In this document: piece after piece, positions 1-11,140 of the stretch
Position numbering within the stretch: the stretch's first letter is position 1
Layout of the letters: every line of letters starts with the position of its first letter
Assembly (NCBI GenBank): GCA_951802425.1
Contig: OX637796.1
Coordinates: 372,001-436,000, forward strand
Source: Clavaria fumosa
Lineage: Eukaryota > Basidiomycota > Agaricomycetes > Agaricales > Clavariaceae
Length of the DNA: 64,000 nt
Direction: 5' to 3'
Position numbers and translations under genes: made by a program
The notes under the pieces: generated by a model
Seen by the model: only the letters and a program-made list of their open reading frames with translations
Told to the model about the DNA's origin: nothing
Database searches by the model: none

Positions 1-989
1 ATCATATCAGGTCTGCACAAGGCTCTGCACGGTACCGTGCTAGGAAGCCGAGAGACCAAGGATGGAAAGGCGATGGTGGATGTGGTGTTGGACTTGGTGG
101 ATGCACGTCCGCTTGTCGCACTGGCAATGGAGGACGTGGTGGAGCATTTGTAAGTGATAATGAGTCAATTGGTCCCTCTACTCATTATTATTCAGTATTG
201 GCCTTCCTCTTCCTCGTGCACAGTGGATTCCGGAGCGTAGATACCTTGCCACGATGTCCCCCCCCCCCGTTCCTATTGCAATGCGCTCCACAACACTGCC
301 TTTGCTGGATCCAGAGGAGGATGTGCTTCGTCCAAAGCCAGCGCTCCCTGAATAGTTGGCGACAAGCAAGCTTGAAGAGTTGGCGACAAGCGAGCCTGAA
401 GAGTTGGCGACAAGCGAGCCTCAAGAAGCACCGCCAATTCCTGGTAAGTGTCTCTAAATGCTTCGTCTCTAGATGCTTCCTTCGCGGACACTTACGCGTA
501 CTTTCAGGTGCTTGGCTCCTCAACAGGAGACTTATTGGGCGGCGCTTAGACGTTCGCATCAAAGGAACGGTCCCTTTCTTTCATCGAGGCAGATACGAGA
601 ACCAATCTGGCTTCGTCGTGCTAGACTCCATACCCTCAAATCTCGAAAGTTCAGTTGAGGTGAGGATGGGCTACGAGCAAAACCGACTTCGATTTCGGGT
701 GTGCCACCTCTTGCCGGAGCAGGCAACGGAGCGCCCACTCCCTGCTCACATGCAGGCCAACAGCCCACCAGCTAGTGCCCATGCTATAACATCCACTCCA
801 AATGAATGCGTCATCATCATCGGACCAGACGCCTATGGGATAACAACTCTAATCAGGTATTATGGCCTCGTGCTCCCTAGTCCTGATCCGAACCTGGGAT
901 TGATTGCTTTGATGGAGGTTTGGCCTCCCCGCTGGTTAGAAGCTTGTTACTTTCCTGTTAACTCTTTGTGCCATTCTTCCATGATGTAG
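1..989 (+). pseudogene. 3' part of an uncharacterised multi-exon gene with one in-frame stop
   Basis: Reading starts outside the window. I see exon 1-149, an intron at 150-195 (GTAAGT...CAG, 46 bp), exon 196-443, an intron at 444-507 (GTAAGT...CAG, 64 bp) and exon 508-989 ending at TAG. Phases agree across both introns. The middle exon carries three 24-bp repeats coding E-E-L-A-T-S-E-P. In the first copy the second codon is TAG (353-355) where the other copies have GAG, so the chain is interrupted once. The last exon contains G-R-Y-E-N-Q-S-G and V-I-I-I-G-P-D, patterns that remind me of a lineage-expanded, KOW-like family in mushroom genomes, but I cannot name it. Otherwise the frame is clean, so this could be a recently damaged gene or one polymorphic stop. 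Confidence 0.6.
350..421 (+). repeat. Three 24-bp coding tandem repeats
   Basis: Units start at 350, 374 and 398. The second and third are identical; the first differs at GAG to TAG and at GAG-CCT to AAG-CTT. The repeat keeps the reading frame of the gene around it. Confidence 0.85.
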
Positions 990-1578
990 GCCAATTGCAT
1001 CATGTATTCATGCTAGTGTACTATACTGCAACTGAATGGATTTGCGGTTGACCTGTGCTATGCTAGGTAGTCATTTGGATCTTCCCACCCTCACTGCGCT
1101 GGGGGGGCGGCGATGTGTGATGAAAGCAGTGTTCTGAGGTTTGCGGTTTCTCATGGTGATCCGTGTTAATCGGCTTTAAGTGATCGTACTCTCATCCTCA
1201 CAGGCTACTGAACCGGGCTCGAGCAAGCCTCGCCTCAAGGTTCTGCGGCAATAGAGGAGATCCAAATATTCAAGAGCGGCACCTTTACAGTCGAGAAAAG
1301 TATGACGAAAAATCCAACTGCCGCTTTTATTCCACCAGTTGCTCGCCCATCGCCCAAGAAGTGGCTCGTGACCCAGGTCGGAGACGGAGAGAGCCAACCC
1401 AGTCCGGCCAAGAAACCTGTAGTCACGGCTCGTCCATTTTCCATTGCGCTCAGGCTACTCGCGAACTTGTTGTACAGGGTGATCCAGTGAGTCCGATTCA
1501 GCACACCAAATGTAGTTCAACCTGAATCAGGGTTGCTAGATCATTCTTCTCACTCTCACCATCGGTTATTTAATCCTG
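990..1578. other. Spacer with a possible orphan exon
   Basis: A plus-strand frame is open from about 1212 to 1490 and reads like coding sequence in the stretch after 1251, with many P, S, K and V codons. No convincing start, donor or partner exon is visible. The rest of the interval shows nothing I can name. It separates the first gene from the LEU4 fragment. Confidence 0.3.
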
Positions 1579-1870
1579 GAGGGCTGCTTGTTTGGGAACG
1601 GCGAGCGTACGGGCAACGTAGACCTTGTCAACTTCGCCCTGAACTACACGCAGGGCATCCACCCAAATCTTAACTTCAGTGATCTCCAAACCGTCTTCGA
1701 CACCGTCGTTCAATGCAATGACCTTCCATTTTCCTGTGACGCCACTTCACATACTCCTGTCTGCCTTCGCCAACGGAGGCAAGAATCCAACTCCAAAAGG
1801 CTTTAAAAACGGTGCCGCGCCAATCTCGATGTCCCTCTACTCGCGCATGGACTCACAGTTCGAAAATTGT
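1579..1870 (+). pseudogene. LEU4: Fragment of 2-isopropylmalate synthase (leucine biosynthesis)
   Basis: The frame from 1579 reads [17 protein letters not shown], the hallmark block of fungal alpha-isopropylmalate synthase, followed by [14 protein letters not shown]. The normal enzyme condenses acetyl-CoA with 2-oxoisovalerate. Here only about 75 residues are recognisable. A leucine codon expected before YTQG is missing, and after about 1725 the frame drifts: the expected R-H-P-Y-A-G region is scrambled, with remnants in another frame and a KGFK-like piece near 1800. The catalytic barrel upstream is not present in the preceding spacer. This is a dead, displaced fragment, not the functional locus. 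Confidence 0.8.
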
Positions 1871-1917
1871 TCTGTTTCTCATGGTTCTAACGACGGACAG
1901 ACAGTACCGCACTACTC

Positions 1918-3068
1918 TAGTTCGTGTCATCCGAGGTGAGGTCGATAATGTCCTGTTTATCCACTAAACCGGCTGACTGCATGTCGTCATACTTCATACA
2001 CTGGTGGTTGTGGAAAGCCCTCCTCGTCATAAGCAAACCGCATGCACACTTCGCGACAAGTTTCATAAATTCGTTTTCTTGCACTCCAATATCATCGAGA
2101 GCCATAATCTTCATCATCACGGACGGCGAGGTTCTTTTAGGAAATGTGGCGATCACCACGAGAACGCGATCGAGGCCTGTGAGTTCATACATCAGGAGTC
2201 GATTGCTTGCTGGTGAAATGGTGCAGTTACCTGTGGAATCGGACAAGGGCTCTGAAACATACAATGGTACTTGAATGGTACCTGAATGTGCCATAGTCAG
2301 AAGCTGTAGGGAGCTGCGGAAACAAAACACGGACCTGTAATGTGCGGATATTTCCGTGTCGGAAGCTCAATCCTCCCATACATTTGGTCGAGGCCAGCTG
2401 AACCGCCATGTAAGTAGTGCATTAAGTTATTCATTGCATGTCACTCACTGAAATAGCCACAGCAGTCGGTAACACACCTAACAATATATTCGCCAGCGTA
2501 CTATCCAACCGCACTAATAAATGCCACAGTCTCCGCGTATGCTCTCACGCCAGGGATGTCCATCGCACAAAGGCAAGATGGGCCCTGGAAGTCATGGGTT
2601 CGGCGATACTCTGCAAAATCGGCCGGCTCCACTCGAATCCCCGAGTCATTGATTGGCCTGTGTTAGGTGAGCCTCCATATGTGACAATTGAGATAAGTCT
2701 ACTCACCAAAGCCATGCACGCAGGTCCTTGGTCGGGGCGTCGTAGTGTAAGAGCAGTCCATCTTGTTGCCTGAGTTGCTTTTCAATCCGGTTGAGGTAGG
2801 AATCGAATCGAGTTGGGTTCCCTCTCGTACCCGTTTGAACATCGCGCGAGAATCCACTACTTTCCAGTGCACCAGGGCTCATGATGGATAGGGTGAAGCG
2901 GGGATGGGTGGTGATGACAGAGGGGGGGTTCCTGCGGTAATGCGGTTGGGCTTCAAGGTGACTGGTTTTATACGCGTTTGGAATCATCTCCTCTCGGTAC
3001 GGAAATCGCTCCTGACCTTTCAAATTGTATTGTTGCTTTGCCATTTCACACTTCATCAGTTTGCCCAT
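1918..3068 (-). pseudogene. Uncharacterised multi-exon gene, one in-frame stop
   Basis: On the minus strand, exon 1 runs 3068-2707 and is followed by a 49-bp intron (2706-2658, GTGAGT...ACAG) that joins in phase to an exon reading W-P-I-N-D-S-G-I-R-V-E-P-A-D-F. This exon meets TAG at 2503-2501 and then goes on as coding-like sequence (Y-A-G-E-Y-I-V-R-C-V-T-D-C-C-G-Y-F) to another donor near 2450. A short exon around 2400-2340 and a last exon 2330-1918, ending D-L-T-S-D-D-T-N, complete it. The first ATG at 3068 is uncertain; the methionine at 2882 (M-S-P-G-A-L) is a more natural start because sequence above it is low-complexity. I do not recognise the family. The acidic tail has a weak SUMO-interaction look (I-I-D-L-T). 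Confidence 0.5.
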
Positions 3069-3497
3069 TTTGTCCTTTTATCAAGTTTGTTGCTTTGTTG
3101 CTTTGTCACTTCGTTACTTTGTTGTCTTGACTAGAAGGGTTGAACTGTCGATGCGAAGGGAGAGGCGTAAGTTTGTGCCATTCTGAGGGGCAGCAGATTG
3201 AATTTCAGTATAATCGCTCTAGCGGAAACATGCCACCTTGTGAACAAGGGTATGTCCTACCGGGTTGTAGGATTGTATATCTGATTATAACCCTGAGGCT
3301 GCCCCTCTCAAGCTTCCATCGTCCGACCATCTCCACAAGTCTGTCAGCCATGCGCTTCCCTCCCCACCTTCTGGCATGGTCCCCTGGCACGGTCGACGGA
3401 TCCGATGCTGCCCTCGCAGGGCGATCCAAAGGAGTGGAGAGATTGGCGGGTACAGACTGCGAAAGCAGCATTTACTCTAACCCTCCATCGCAACGGT
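3069..3497. other. Non-coding spacer, low-complexity then unit-like sequence
   Basis: 3060-3130 is a run of TTGCTTTGTTGC-type repeats. A similar AAGCGACAAAGCGA-type stretch lies at 35430-35580 upstream of another small gene, in the opposite orientation. From about 3340 the sequence begins to resemble the satellite that follows. No gene seen. Confidence 0.5.
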
Positions 3498-4640
3498 GCG
3501 CTTACCTGTCTATTATTTGACACCGTCAGTTGCTTACGACTATGCCCTCCAAGCCCTCGCACGACCCGACGCTCCACCACAGCCGTGCGCTTTCGCTCCA
3601 AAACCACCTGGTACGGTCAACTACTGACACCTGCCCTTTCGCCCTTGTACACTTCCCTACGTTCACCACAGCCATATACTTTACCCCCTCACATCGCAAC
3701 AGTGCGCTTTCCCCCTACTCCTATCACTTGGCTGCGTCAATCGCTGGCGTCTACTCTCTATCCCTGCACGCGACGTTTTTCCATCCTTGGGCGTGACATT
3801 TTCCACCCTTGCACGCGACGTTTTCCATCCTTGCGCCTTTTCCTCCCCCACACCTTCTCGCACAGTCGGTAGTTGGCATTCACTCTAACCCTCCAACGGT
3901 GCGCTTACCTGTCTATTATTTGACACCGTCAGTTGCTTACGACTACGTCCTCCAAGCCCTCGCACGACCCGACGCTCCACCACAGCCGTGCGCTTTCGCT
4001 CCAAAACTGCCCGGTACGGTCAACTACTGACACCTGACCTTTCGCCCTTGTATGCTTCCCTACGTTCACCACAGCCGTATACTTTACCCCCTCACATCGC
4101 AACGGTGCGCTTTCCCCCTACTCCTATCACTTGGCTGTGTCAATCGCTGACGTCTACTCTCTCTATCCCTGCGTGCGACGTTTTTCCATCCTTGGGCGTG
4201 ACATTTTCCATCCTTGTGCCTTTTCCTCCCCCACACCTTCTCGCACAGTCGGTAGTTGACATTCACTCTAACCCTCCAACGGTGCGCTTACCTGTCTATT
4301 ATTTGACACCGTCAGTTGCTTACGACTACGCCCTCCAAGCCCTCGCACGACCCGACACTCCACCACAGCCGTGTGCTTTCGCTCCAAAACTGCCCGGTAC
4401 GGTCAACTACTGACACCTGACCTTTTGCCCTTGTACGCTTCCCTACGTTCACCACAGCTGTATACTTTACCCCCTCACATCGCAACAGTGCGCTTTCCCC
4501 CTACTCCTATTACTTGGCTGCATCAATCGCTGATGTCTACTCTCTCTATCCTGCGTGCGACGTTTTTCCATCCTTGGGCGCAACGTTTTCCACCCTTGGG
4601 CACGACGTTTTCCACCCACGCACCGATGCTCCATCATAGT
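3498..4640 (+). repeat. ~390-bp tandem satellite, about three copies
   Basis: The landmark GCGCTTACCTGTCTATTATT occurs at 3498, 3901 and 4284, giving unit lengths of 403 and 383 bp. Copies share the C-rich body with motifs such as CCGTGCGCTTTCGCTCCAAA and differ by point changes and short indels (GACGTTTTTCCATCCTTGG is repeated internally). Long frames across it are pyrimidine-rich artefacts. Confidence 0.85.
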
Positions 4641-4682
4641 CGTCCATCGTAGCCGTCCACCGCTGCTCGCCCAACGTGACAA

Positions 4683-5401
4683 ATGACTTCGGTGATCCAC
4701 GACTCGTTTCTGAGCTACTTCGTCTGGCACACCAGCCTCGAAATCAAAAATTGGTTACATACCCAGCTCCCTGACTACTCATGCTCGCTTCAAATCTCGC
4801 CTCTCCTCAAGCTCGAAGGTGTCGCGATTGCGGGACTCTCCGTCGAGAAGCAAGGTACTCTGACGCATTGGCCGCAGCTTGTCGTCGAAGTCGGATACTC
4901 CGAGACCGTAGAGAGACTTTGACGCGATGCATGGATGTGGTTGCTGGGCTCGTCGGGCCACGTTCAAAGCGTTTTACTCATCAAATTCGAGAAACCGAAG
5001 GCCAATATCTCGAATCCGGATTGCTGGATGTGTTGGGTGGAAATATGGATTCGTTCTTCATCCGGAAGGTGAGTCGTTATTAGCACATGATACTATCGTG
5101 CGTTACTTCTCCTTTCAGATGTCCCATCATGCGTTCGGGGAAGCAGATGTACATTCTTTGCCCTCAGCGGCACATCATTGCGCCGGCAATCGTTTTTCGT
5201 ATCTCTCACTTCGTTGCCAAGGAAAGCCTAGCAGAGTTAGGCATTTCCGATGCAGCAACCACGTCTTTTTCCCTCGTGCTATTCGTAGAGCAGTTTCGTG
5301 ATGCGCTGCAGCGGCAACGTTTGCATGACAACGGTGCTCATATCTGTGAGGTGAGTCTATTTTATTTGTATGCTTATGACCTGACTGAAACTTGTCGGTA
5401 G
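4683..5401 (+). pseudogene. Unknown gene, Uma2/endonuclease-fold-like look, with in-frame TGA
   Basis: The first exon reads from 4683 and includes W-P-Q-L-V-V-E-V-G-Y-S-E, then meets TGA at 4920-4922 and continues in the same frame as R-D-A-W-M-W-L-L and V-L-L-I-K-F to a GTGAGT donor near 5070. The pattern of a V-V-E-V-G-Y-S strand, a W-x-W-x-x segment and a V-L-L-I-K strand recalls fungal proteins with a restriction-endonuclease-like (Uma2-type) fold, but I am not sure. A second exon near 5120-5348 reads Q-M-Y-I-L-C-P-Q and ends at a GTGAGT donor. The stop replaces what could have been CGA. Confidence 0.4.
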
Positions 5402-5625
5402 TCTGACACAGGCCGAAGTCAGTATTAGACTCAATTATGTCAAGTAGATACAATGTATATCGCTGTCATGAAGTCAGCATTTCAACCAGAGGCAACTTGT
5501 CTGTTCGCAATCTTCAATAACGGTGAGCATTGTGGTCTTTCTAGTAGATGTGATGACCAAGTACGTCAGATGAGGAACACTTCTACCATGACCGGTGAAT
5601 CGTCTCCGCGCTCCATCCATACGCG

Positions 5626-5865
5626 AGCGGGCTCGTCATCCGTGCCCCCTTCCGGCCCAACGCCAAAGCGATTAACGCATTGGCATTTGCATTCGATCCG
5701 AAGGCGATGTGTACCCGAGACGACGTCCTCAAACTTTTCAGACCCAGTGAAGACGAGGGGGTGGCATACATTATGAACATTATCGATCCCGCCCTTACAT
5801 TTTCACCACCAGATGAAGATAGCTTTGAGGATTCATTCATTTCTTTCTGGGATCACAATCTTTGA
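5626..5865 (+). CDS. Last exon of an unknown gene
   Basis: An open frame reads A-S-G-L-V-I-R-A-P-F-R-P-N-A-K-A and ends in an acidic tail (D-E-D-S-F-E-D-S-F) before TGA at 5863. Codon use and amino-acid composition look coding. It may be the 3' exon of the damaged gene just upstream, as it follows in the same orientation. No family recognised. Confidence 0.35.
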   Translation, partial: SGLVIRAPFRPNAKAINALAFAFDPKAMCTRDDVLKLFRPSEDEGVAYIMNIIDPALTFSPPDEDSFEDSFISFWDHNL

Positions 5866-6300
5866 CTGCTTCTTGATTCCACTCTCATGTAGAACTATCC
5901 AGGACAGCAATGACCAGACCAGCTCCGCGTTGCTGAGGCCAGCCTTCGCAGTCTTAACAGGGGATGTTTGCACATTCAGGGGTGAAGAGAAATCCCCCAG
6001 ATTCACGGATACACATCCCAAGATTGAACTCATCGAAAAGCTGACCTGGACGTATGACCCACCCATCCCATGAGCAACCACCATCGTTCGAATGGCTTTT
6101 ATGCCATGCCCGATGGAGATTGGAGGCGCCATGGAAGTGAACCTCACCAGCAGCGTGGTGAGCACCTGTTTTACCAGCGAAGGAGGGATTCAGCCTGAGC
6201 CATTTTTTCCACCCTCTTGATCGCAGGCCTCTTCTCGCCCTCCTCATTGGGTGATAATCTCAATAGACGGCTTTCTGTTCCCCCCCCAAACATACGTCAT
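5866..6300. other. Spacer with no clear gene
   Basis: Both strands carry open stretches (plus 5900-6073, minus 6165-5840), but neither shows a start, a splice pattern or a motif that lets me choose. It may hold exon debris. Confidence 0.3.
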
Positions 6301-6312
6301 TTGTGAAGGGAG

Positions 6313-7152
6313 AGAATTTGGCCAGTCGAATTCCAGGGATAGATACCGCGAGATGAGAGGGTTCACGGAGGATACACCTGTGATTCCTCGTCATTTGGAA
6401 TCTTTGAATGATATAAAAGACAAGGAAGAGTTCTTGTATCGGAAGGACTGCGACTATGTACGTGCATTTTCTAACTCCAAATCATCATTCCTCAACATTA
6501 CGATGAATTGTAGGCTGCGTCACACAAGAGGAAGCGCTCGCAAAGTCCTCGTACATCACCACACATGGTACGTTCTCAATGTCAGGCCCCTTCCCATGTC
6601 TTGACATTCCAAGACGCATGCTCTGTGCCACACGTGACAATGACGATCACTACCACAACGGAATATCCAGGCCTCGTCTCGTCGCACGCCGTCGCGGTCG
6701 CGATCCCGGTCTCGATCCGCTGATTCGACATCTTCCTCTTAGCGCTCAAGTGTGCGTTCTGTGGAAGATGAGGAAAGCAAACGTCCCTCTAAACGTCGAC
6801 CATCTCGCTCGCGCAGCAGGGACTCTGGGCGCCGTTAGGACAAGGACAAAGACCAAGACAGGGTTGGTGACAAGGGCAAGGATAAAGGGAGACGTCGGAG
6901 CCATCATGACAGAGATGGAGAGAAGCACAAATGGCAGAAACATAAGAAGACAGAGAAAAGGAGTCGAGGGACGAACGCCGAAGTGTGCTTACGGGCAAAA
7001 AGGTGTTATTCTCCAGCTTGTTATTTTGACGCAACACTGAGAGTCGACGATGACTCTCACAGATCAAGCTCAAGGTGCGCAAGAAGAAAGAAGACCATGA
7101 GCGGGATGCGAACAGGGAGGATTTGCTCAAATTTCTCAATTCGACCTTCGGG
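6313..7152 (+). pseudogene. RS-domain (SR-type) protein gene, broken by two TAG stops
   Basis: An acidic exon near 6313-6458 ends Y-R-K-D-C-D-Y and is followed by a GTACGT...GTAG intron. The next exon reads H-K-R-K-R-S-Q-S-P-R-T-S. After a second intron (about 6568-6671) comes R-R-T-P-S-R-S-R-S-R-S-R-S and a long R/S/K/D/E-rich stretch, typical of splicing-associated SR proteins. TAG codons at 6740-6742 and 6836-6838 are in frame with coding sequence on both sides. A last exon (7063-7152) reads K-L-K-V-R-K-K-K-E-D-H-E-R and ends L-L-K-F-L-N-S-T-F-G. The last exon is also found in the inverted copy at 34.97-35.07 kb. The exact SR family is not identified. Confidence 0.65.
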
Positions 7153-7385
7153 TGAGCTCTGTCAGCTGTACGTACGCCAAGGCACGTCCCTGGTGCCGTA
7201 TTTTATCGACCGAAATCCTCTTCATTTTTGGAGCCCATCTTGGCGTACTCCTGGGAGCAGTGGAGCGATCATAATATTGTACTTTGTCCGGCTCAGTGCT
7301 CAGCCGCCAGCTCGTCATTGGCCCCGTTGCTGGCCCAGTTCGTTTACCTTTTTACTATAGAGAAACCTCCTTTCCCTACTCTTTT

Positions 7386-8395
7386 ATGTCATCCTCACTA
7401 GCACCATACAACATCACCCTTTCTGACCAGACTCCAACTATCCAATACTCACCCACTCGCGATGGCCCACTCTCCCAAGGCTGGAATATCTCCTACTCAG
7501 GCCCCATCATCCCGAAACAAAACGATCCGACCGCTGCAGGCTCCAGCTCACACCGCACGACGATGCCCGGTGCCCGCTTGCTGCTCAATTTCATGGGCAC
7601 AGCCGTGTACCTCCTTGGCACAGCCCAAGTCCCTGGCGCATACGACGCCACGATTGACAGCCACAAGCGCGCGCCTGGCAGCGGTGGGGGTCTGTTGGCG
7701 AGCATCACTGGTCTTCCATACGGAGATCACCAAGTTGGGCTAACCGTCGTGAAGCCGGTGGAGGTCGCCGTATGGGGGGCTATCGTCACAATCGGACTGG
7801 GCCTGCCAGGGTTCGTTTCCCAAGGTTGCTCTATGTCTTTGCTCATGCAGAGCTTGCCACCAGGATTTCTCCTGTGCAACGCACGGTGAACACCGTCCTC
7901 ATGGATGGAACAATTAGGCCCAACCCGTTCTTCCAATATAACAATCCGCCAGGAAATCCCTGGCAGCTTGGCCTGCCAATGTACAGTAAGTCTCTGTCCT
8001 CTGCGCACCTGCATACTCTGGAAATCCGAACGATGTGTTTCTTCATTAACAGTCCACAATGGGATGACACCGCTGGTGCTCAGGCCCGAGATGACCACCG
8101 TGGGCGGCAAGTGTTCGCAGGGCTCGTCTCTCTTATTTACCCTCACGCAGACATCCGCGTTCTTCCTACGTGGTGCAGCTTCTCGACCTGCACTCGACAT
8201 GGGTCGACGCAGATGAAGTACTCTTCTGGCGGAGCGGCCTAGACCGCGACACGACATATCTGGTCGAAGTCAAGTCTGAGGTAGCTGGCGCAAACATGTT
8301 TTTTGGTGTCAGATCGGTGGATATACATCTGGGGTTTGCTGCTCGGCAATGGTGGCCCAGCCGCGCATCTACAGGTGCGTGTCCTCAGATGCATT
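7386..8395 (+). pseudogene. Glycoprotein/membrane-protein-like gene, copy 1, disrupted
   Basis: I prefer the ATG at 7386 (M-S-S-S-L-A-P-Y-N-I-T-L). The product has the layout of a common mushroom secreted or single-pass membrane family: an N-terminal Y-S-P-x-R-D-G block, a F-x-G-T-A-V-Y-L-L-G beta-sandwich strand, a G-L-P-Y-G-D-H-Q-V-G-L-T-V block, then in a later exon V-N-T-V-L-M-D-G-T-I and finally L-F-W-R-S-G-L-D. Donors near 7988 and an acceptor at about 8050 fit small introns. Between about 8090 and 8200 the coding potential jumps frame, and the C-terminus (no membrane helix, no tail) is lost. The function of the family is not known to me. Confidence 0.5.
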
Positions 8396-8582
8396 GAGCA
8401 ATGTGTTCACATTCATACCAAAAGTAGCATCGTAGCTCTCGTGCATGTTGAGCGTACTCCCCGCTCGAACTGAGCGCCCGCAAATGCTCACCCAACAGAC
8501 TCTCCCCTCTGAGTTCACCTTATCTCTTCCTTTTGCTGTGTAGCATCATTCAGGCAAATGCCCTGCATTGACCTCCCTTAGG

Positions 8583-8812
8583 TTTATTGCTCAGATTACC
8601 TGTATTCAACATAAATGACCTGAATATCATTTCACAAATTACCTACCTGTACTCAGTGCATTTGACCCAAATTTCATTTCACAAATTACCTACCTGTACT
8701 CAGTGCATTTGACCCAAATTTCATTTCACAAATTACCTACCTGTATCCAGTGCAATTGACCCAAATTTTATTTCACAAATTACCCACCTGTATTCAGTGC
8801 AATTGACCCCTG
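8583..8812 (+). repeat. 47-bp tandem repeat, about four copies
   Basis: The landmark TTTCACAAATT recurs at 8630, 8677, 8724 and 8771, exactly 47 bp apart. The inverted copy of the segment carries the same array at about 33250-33470. Confidence 0.9.
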
Positions 8813-9338
8813 CTTTATGGTTAATATACTCTGTCTAAAATGGGGAAAATAGCCTGACAGAGCCCCAGTTTCATGGCTAATAATCACCTGTTTTCCAGCT
8901 TTTGACTGGTACAAAGATAGTGAAAAGCACCTCAGATTATGGTTGAGATGACCCAAAAACTATTGTGAAATTAACCCATTAGATCAGCTTAAAATGCACT
9001 TATGATATAGTGAAATTCACCATTAGAAATCTGCTTAAAAGACACCTGTACTATAGGAATAATCACCCAGAGAACAGCGGGTGAATTTGGTCATATAAGT
9101 GGTGAAAATCACCCATTTCATGTACCCAATAAAGATGTGATTATCAACAAGTCCTGGTGATTTTCACCTAGGAAACCATTGCTATTCACCACTTCTCAGG
9201 GTGTTTCATATGGTGATTTTAACCAGGTTTTGGTCTTGCAGTGTCTGATCATGTGACTGTTGAAACAACATAAATATGCCCAAACAATCAACAAAGTCAT
9301 ATGATTCTGTCTATTTTATCATGTCAGTTTCACCTGCA

Positions 9339-9534
9339 ACAAAACTGTTCCAATGTCACCCCTTAAGAGAAATGCACATATGTCAGTGAAGGGTTACTGA
9401 AGCATTTTGAAAATTGAATGATTATGGCCTATATAGTGTCCCATTTGGATAAATATTTTCATAATTTTATCTAAATTTCTTCATGAGTTACACTCTAATT
9501 AATTGAAATATTTCAAACATTGGAACAGTTTTGT
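9339..9534. mobile_element. Possible small inverted-repeat element (MITE-like)
   Basis: ACAAAACTGTTCCAATG at 9339-9355 is matched by its exact reverse complement at 9518-9534. Between them is AT-rich non-coding DNA. The right side runs on to TGAGTCACTGTATA, reminiscent of Tc1/mariner ends, but the left side does not extend the match, so the element ends are unsure. Confidence 0.35.
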
Positions 9535-9856
9535 GAGTCACTGTATATACACAATAATCAAAAAACAAAGAAAAAAACTCTATTTACTGGTTGTGAGCTC
9601 TTTCCTTCCCCTTTTGTGACCTCTCCATCTCATCTACCTCTTCCACACTTGGACTTCTCTCCTCCACCTGCCTTCCCCCCTCCTCCTCAATCAACTGCCC
9701 TTCCCCATCCACTCATGGGAACTTCGCAATCTTGTCTTGCAAATGGTATTGCTCCACCATCACCCAACTGTACAACTTCGATTTTTCCTGTGATTTTTCG
9801 ATTTTCCTCCATAAATCATCGAAACCAAAGTATACCATTTTGAGGACACACCGCCC

Positions 9857-11095
9857 TGTTAGGGCCTGTCCTGTCTCGATAGTAGTGCTGGAGATTGACT
9901 TGTTGGTGACCTATACTGGAAACTCGCTAAGACCAATCAACTGTTGAGCACAGTCAAGAATGCTCAGTCCCGGAAGGTCGCGAAGACGTCTGATGAGATG
10001 TAAGAGCAAAGAAGGACAAGTATAAAAAGGGAAGACATCACTGGGAAGGTTGCGAAGTTGGTAGACAAAGTGTAAAGGAGGAAATTGACGAGGAGGGGGA
10101 AATGGGTAATGCTGAGAGGGTAGTGAAGTCGACTGACGAAGTGTGAAGAAAGGAATAGACGAGGTGGGAGAAACTGATAACGCTGAGAAGGTTGCGAAAT
10201 CAACTGATGAAGTGTAAGAAAGGAAAAGGACAAGGTGAAAGAAATAGATAACGTAGAGAGGGTTGCGAGAGGTTGCGACAATATTGATAAGTAAGTCAGT
10301 TGAAGGCAATGACTTTGCCAACTGATGGGAGAACCTGTAGGGTTCCAAGATCAGTACCAAGATGAATAAGAGAGAATACTTAGATCACGCGAGTTGTACA
10401 AGCGCAGAGGGCAAGTTAGAATAGAGTAGAGTGTGTCTTGGTGATCTTGTGGTCACCAAGAGAGACAAGACCTATCAATCGCTGTGGTTCCAAGCTCAAA
10501 GGGCATACTAGCCTCAAGCTTAAACCAATGTGCGTCAATATCAAGTCTAGAGTACCATAAGTACATGTGAGACTTTATATATGTGTGTACAAGAAGTAAA
10601 ATGGAAAAGGAAAAGTACAGAGGTTGCCAGGCGACAAGACTATAGTAGTACGGGGTATAACTAGTCATGGAGTGACCGTGTGTGTGCTCTACTAAGGTCG
10701 CGAGGGGTAGGGAAAGCATAGGTAAGGTTGCGAGGATGACTGGTCACGGGTAGCAACCTGGTTAAATAAATATATACATATCTATAACTACTGGGGGATC
10801 CTCGGATCATAAGTAAAGTAGTTATAGATGATTGGGGAGAAGAAGGGAAGCATAATTTGAAGTGTACATACAGCTGACCGTTGGTGGCGCATTTGAGTGT
10901 TAAGGTTGCGAGATCATATGAGCGATCACGTGGGTGACGCTAGTGACACAGGTGACCTATGGACGGGTAGTCACATGGGTAATGCTGGTAATGTGAGTAA
11001 CGGTCGTAACGCTGATAACATATTGGTGCTGGTAGTGGTAGTGCCAGGGGTGCCACATGGCAAATCACATGCTGGTGGAAGTAGACGCACAACGA
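9857..11095 (-). mobile_element. Truncated LTR of the gypsy-A family (minus orientation)
   Basis: Starting with TGTTAGGGCCTGTCC, this stretch is the reverse complement of most of the complete LTR at 59010-60495. It carries the same C/T-rich, protein-like body (here read on the other strand) and a TATA-like stretch. Homology stops near 11095, about 250 bp short of the LTR's other end, where gypsy polymerase sequence begins. No target duplication can be read at the broken end. Confidence 0.8.
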
Positions 11096-11140
11096 CGTGT
11101 CATGAACTTTATCTTTCGCAGGCTGCTACAAACTGGAAGC

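Larger units (their letters stand above)
7031..9243 (+). repeat. 2.2-kb segment duplicated in inverted orientation at 32.8-35.1 kb
   Basis: From CACTGAGAGTCGACGATGAC to GGTTTTGGTCTTGCAGTG the sequence matches the reverse complement of 32817-35077. It includes the last RS-gene exon, a membrane-protein-like gene, the 47-bp repeats and an AT-rich tail with GTGATTTTCACC-type motifs. Both ends carry CACTG (left) and CAGTG (right). Copies differ by scattered substitutions and by about 40 bp near 8325 that are present only in the other copy. Confidence 0.85.

Noticed and set aside
3530..4413. Plus-strand frames of 70-150 codons in the satellite
   Set aside because: They recur with the repeat unit and shift frame between copies.
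7031..9243. Calling the 2.2-kb duplicate a proven Pack-CACTA transposon
   Set aside because: CACTG/CAGTG ends are suggestive, but neither copy shows a matching target duplication, so it is listed as a duplicated segment.
9911..10360. Minus-strand frame of about 149 codons, with relatives at 48.4 and 60.0 kb
   Set aside because: It lies inside the gypsy-A LTR and is a pyrimidine-rich open stretch shared by LTR copies, with different breaks in each.
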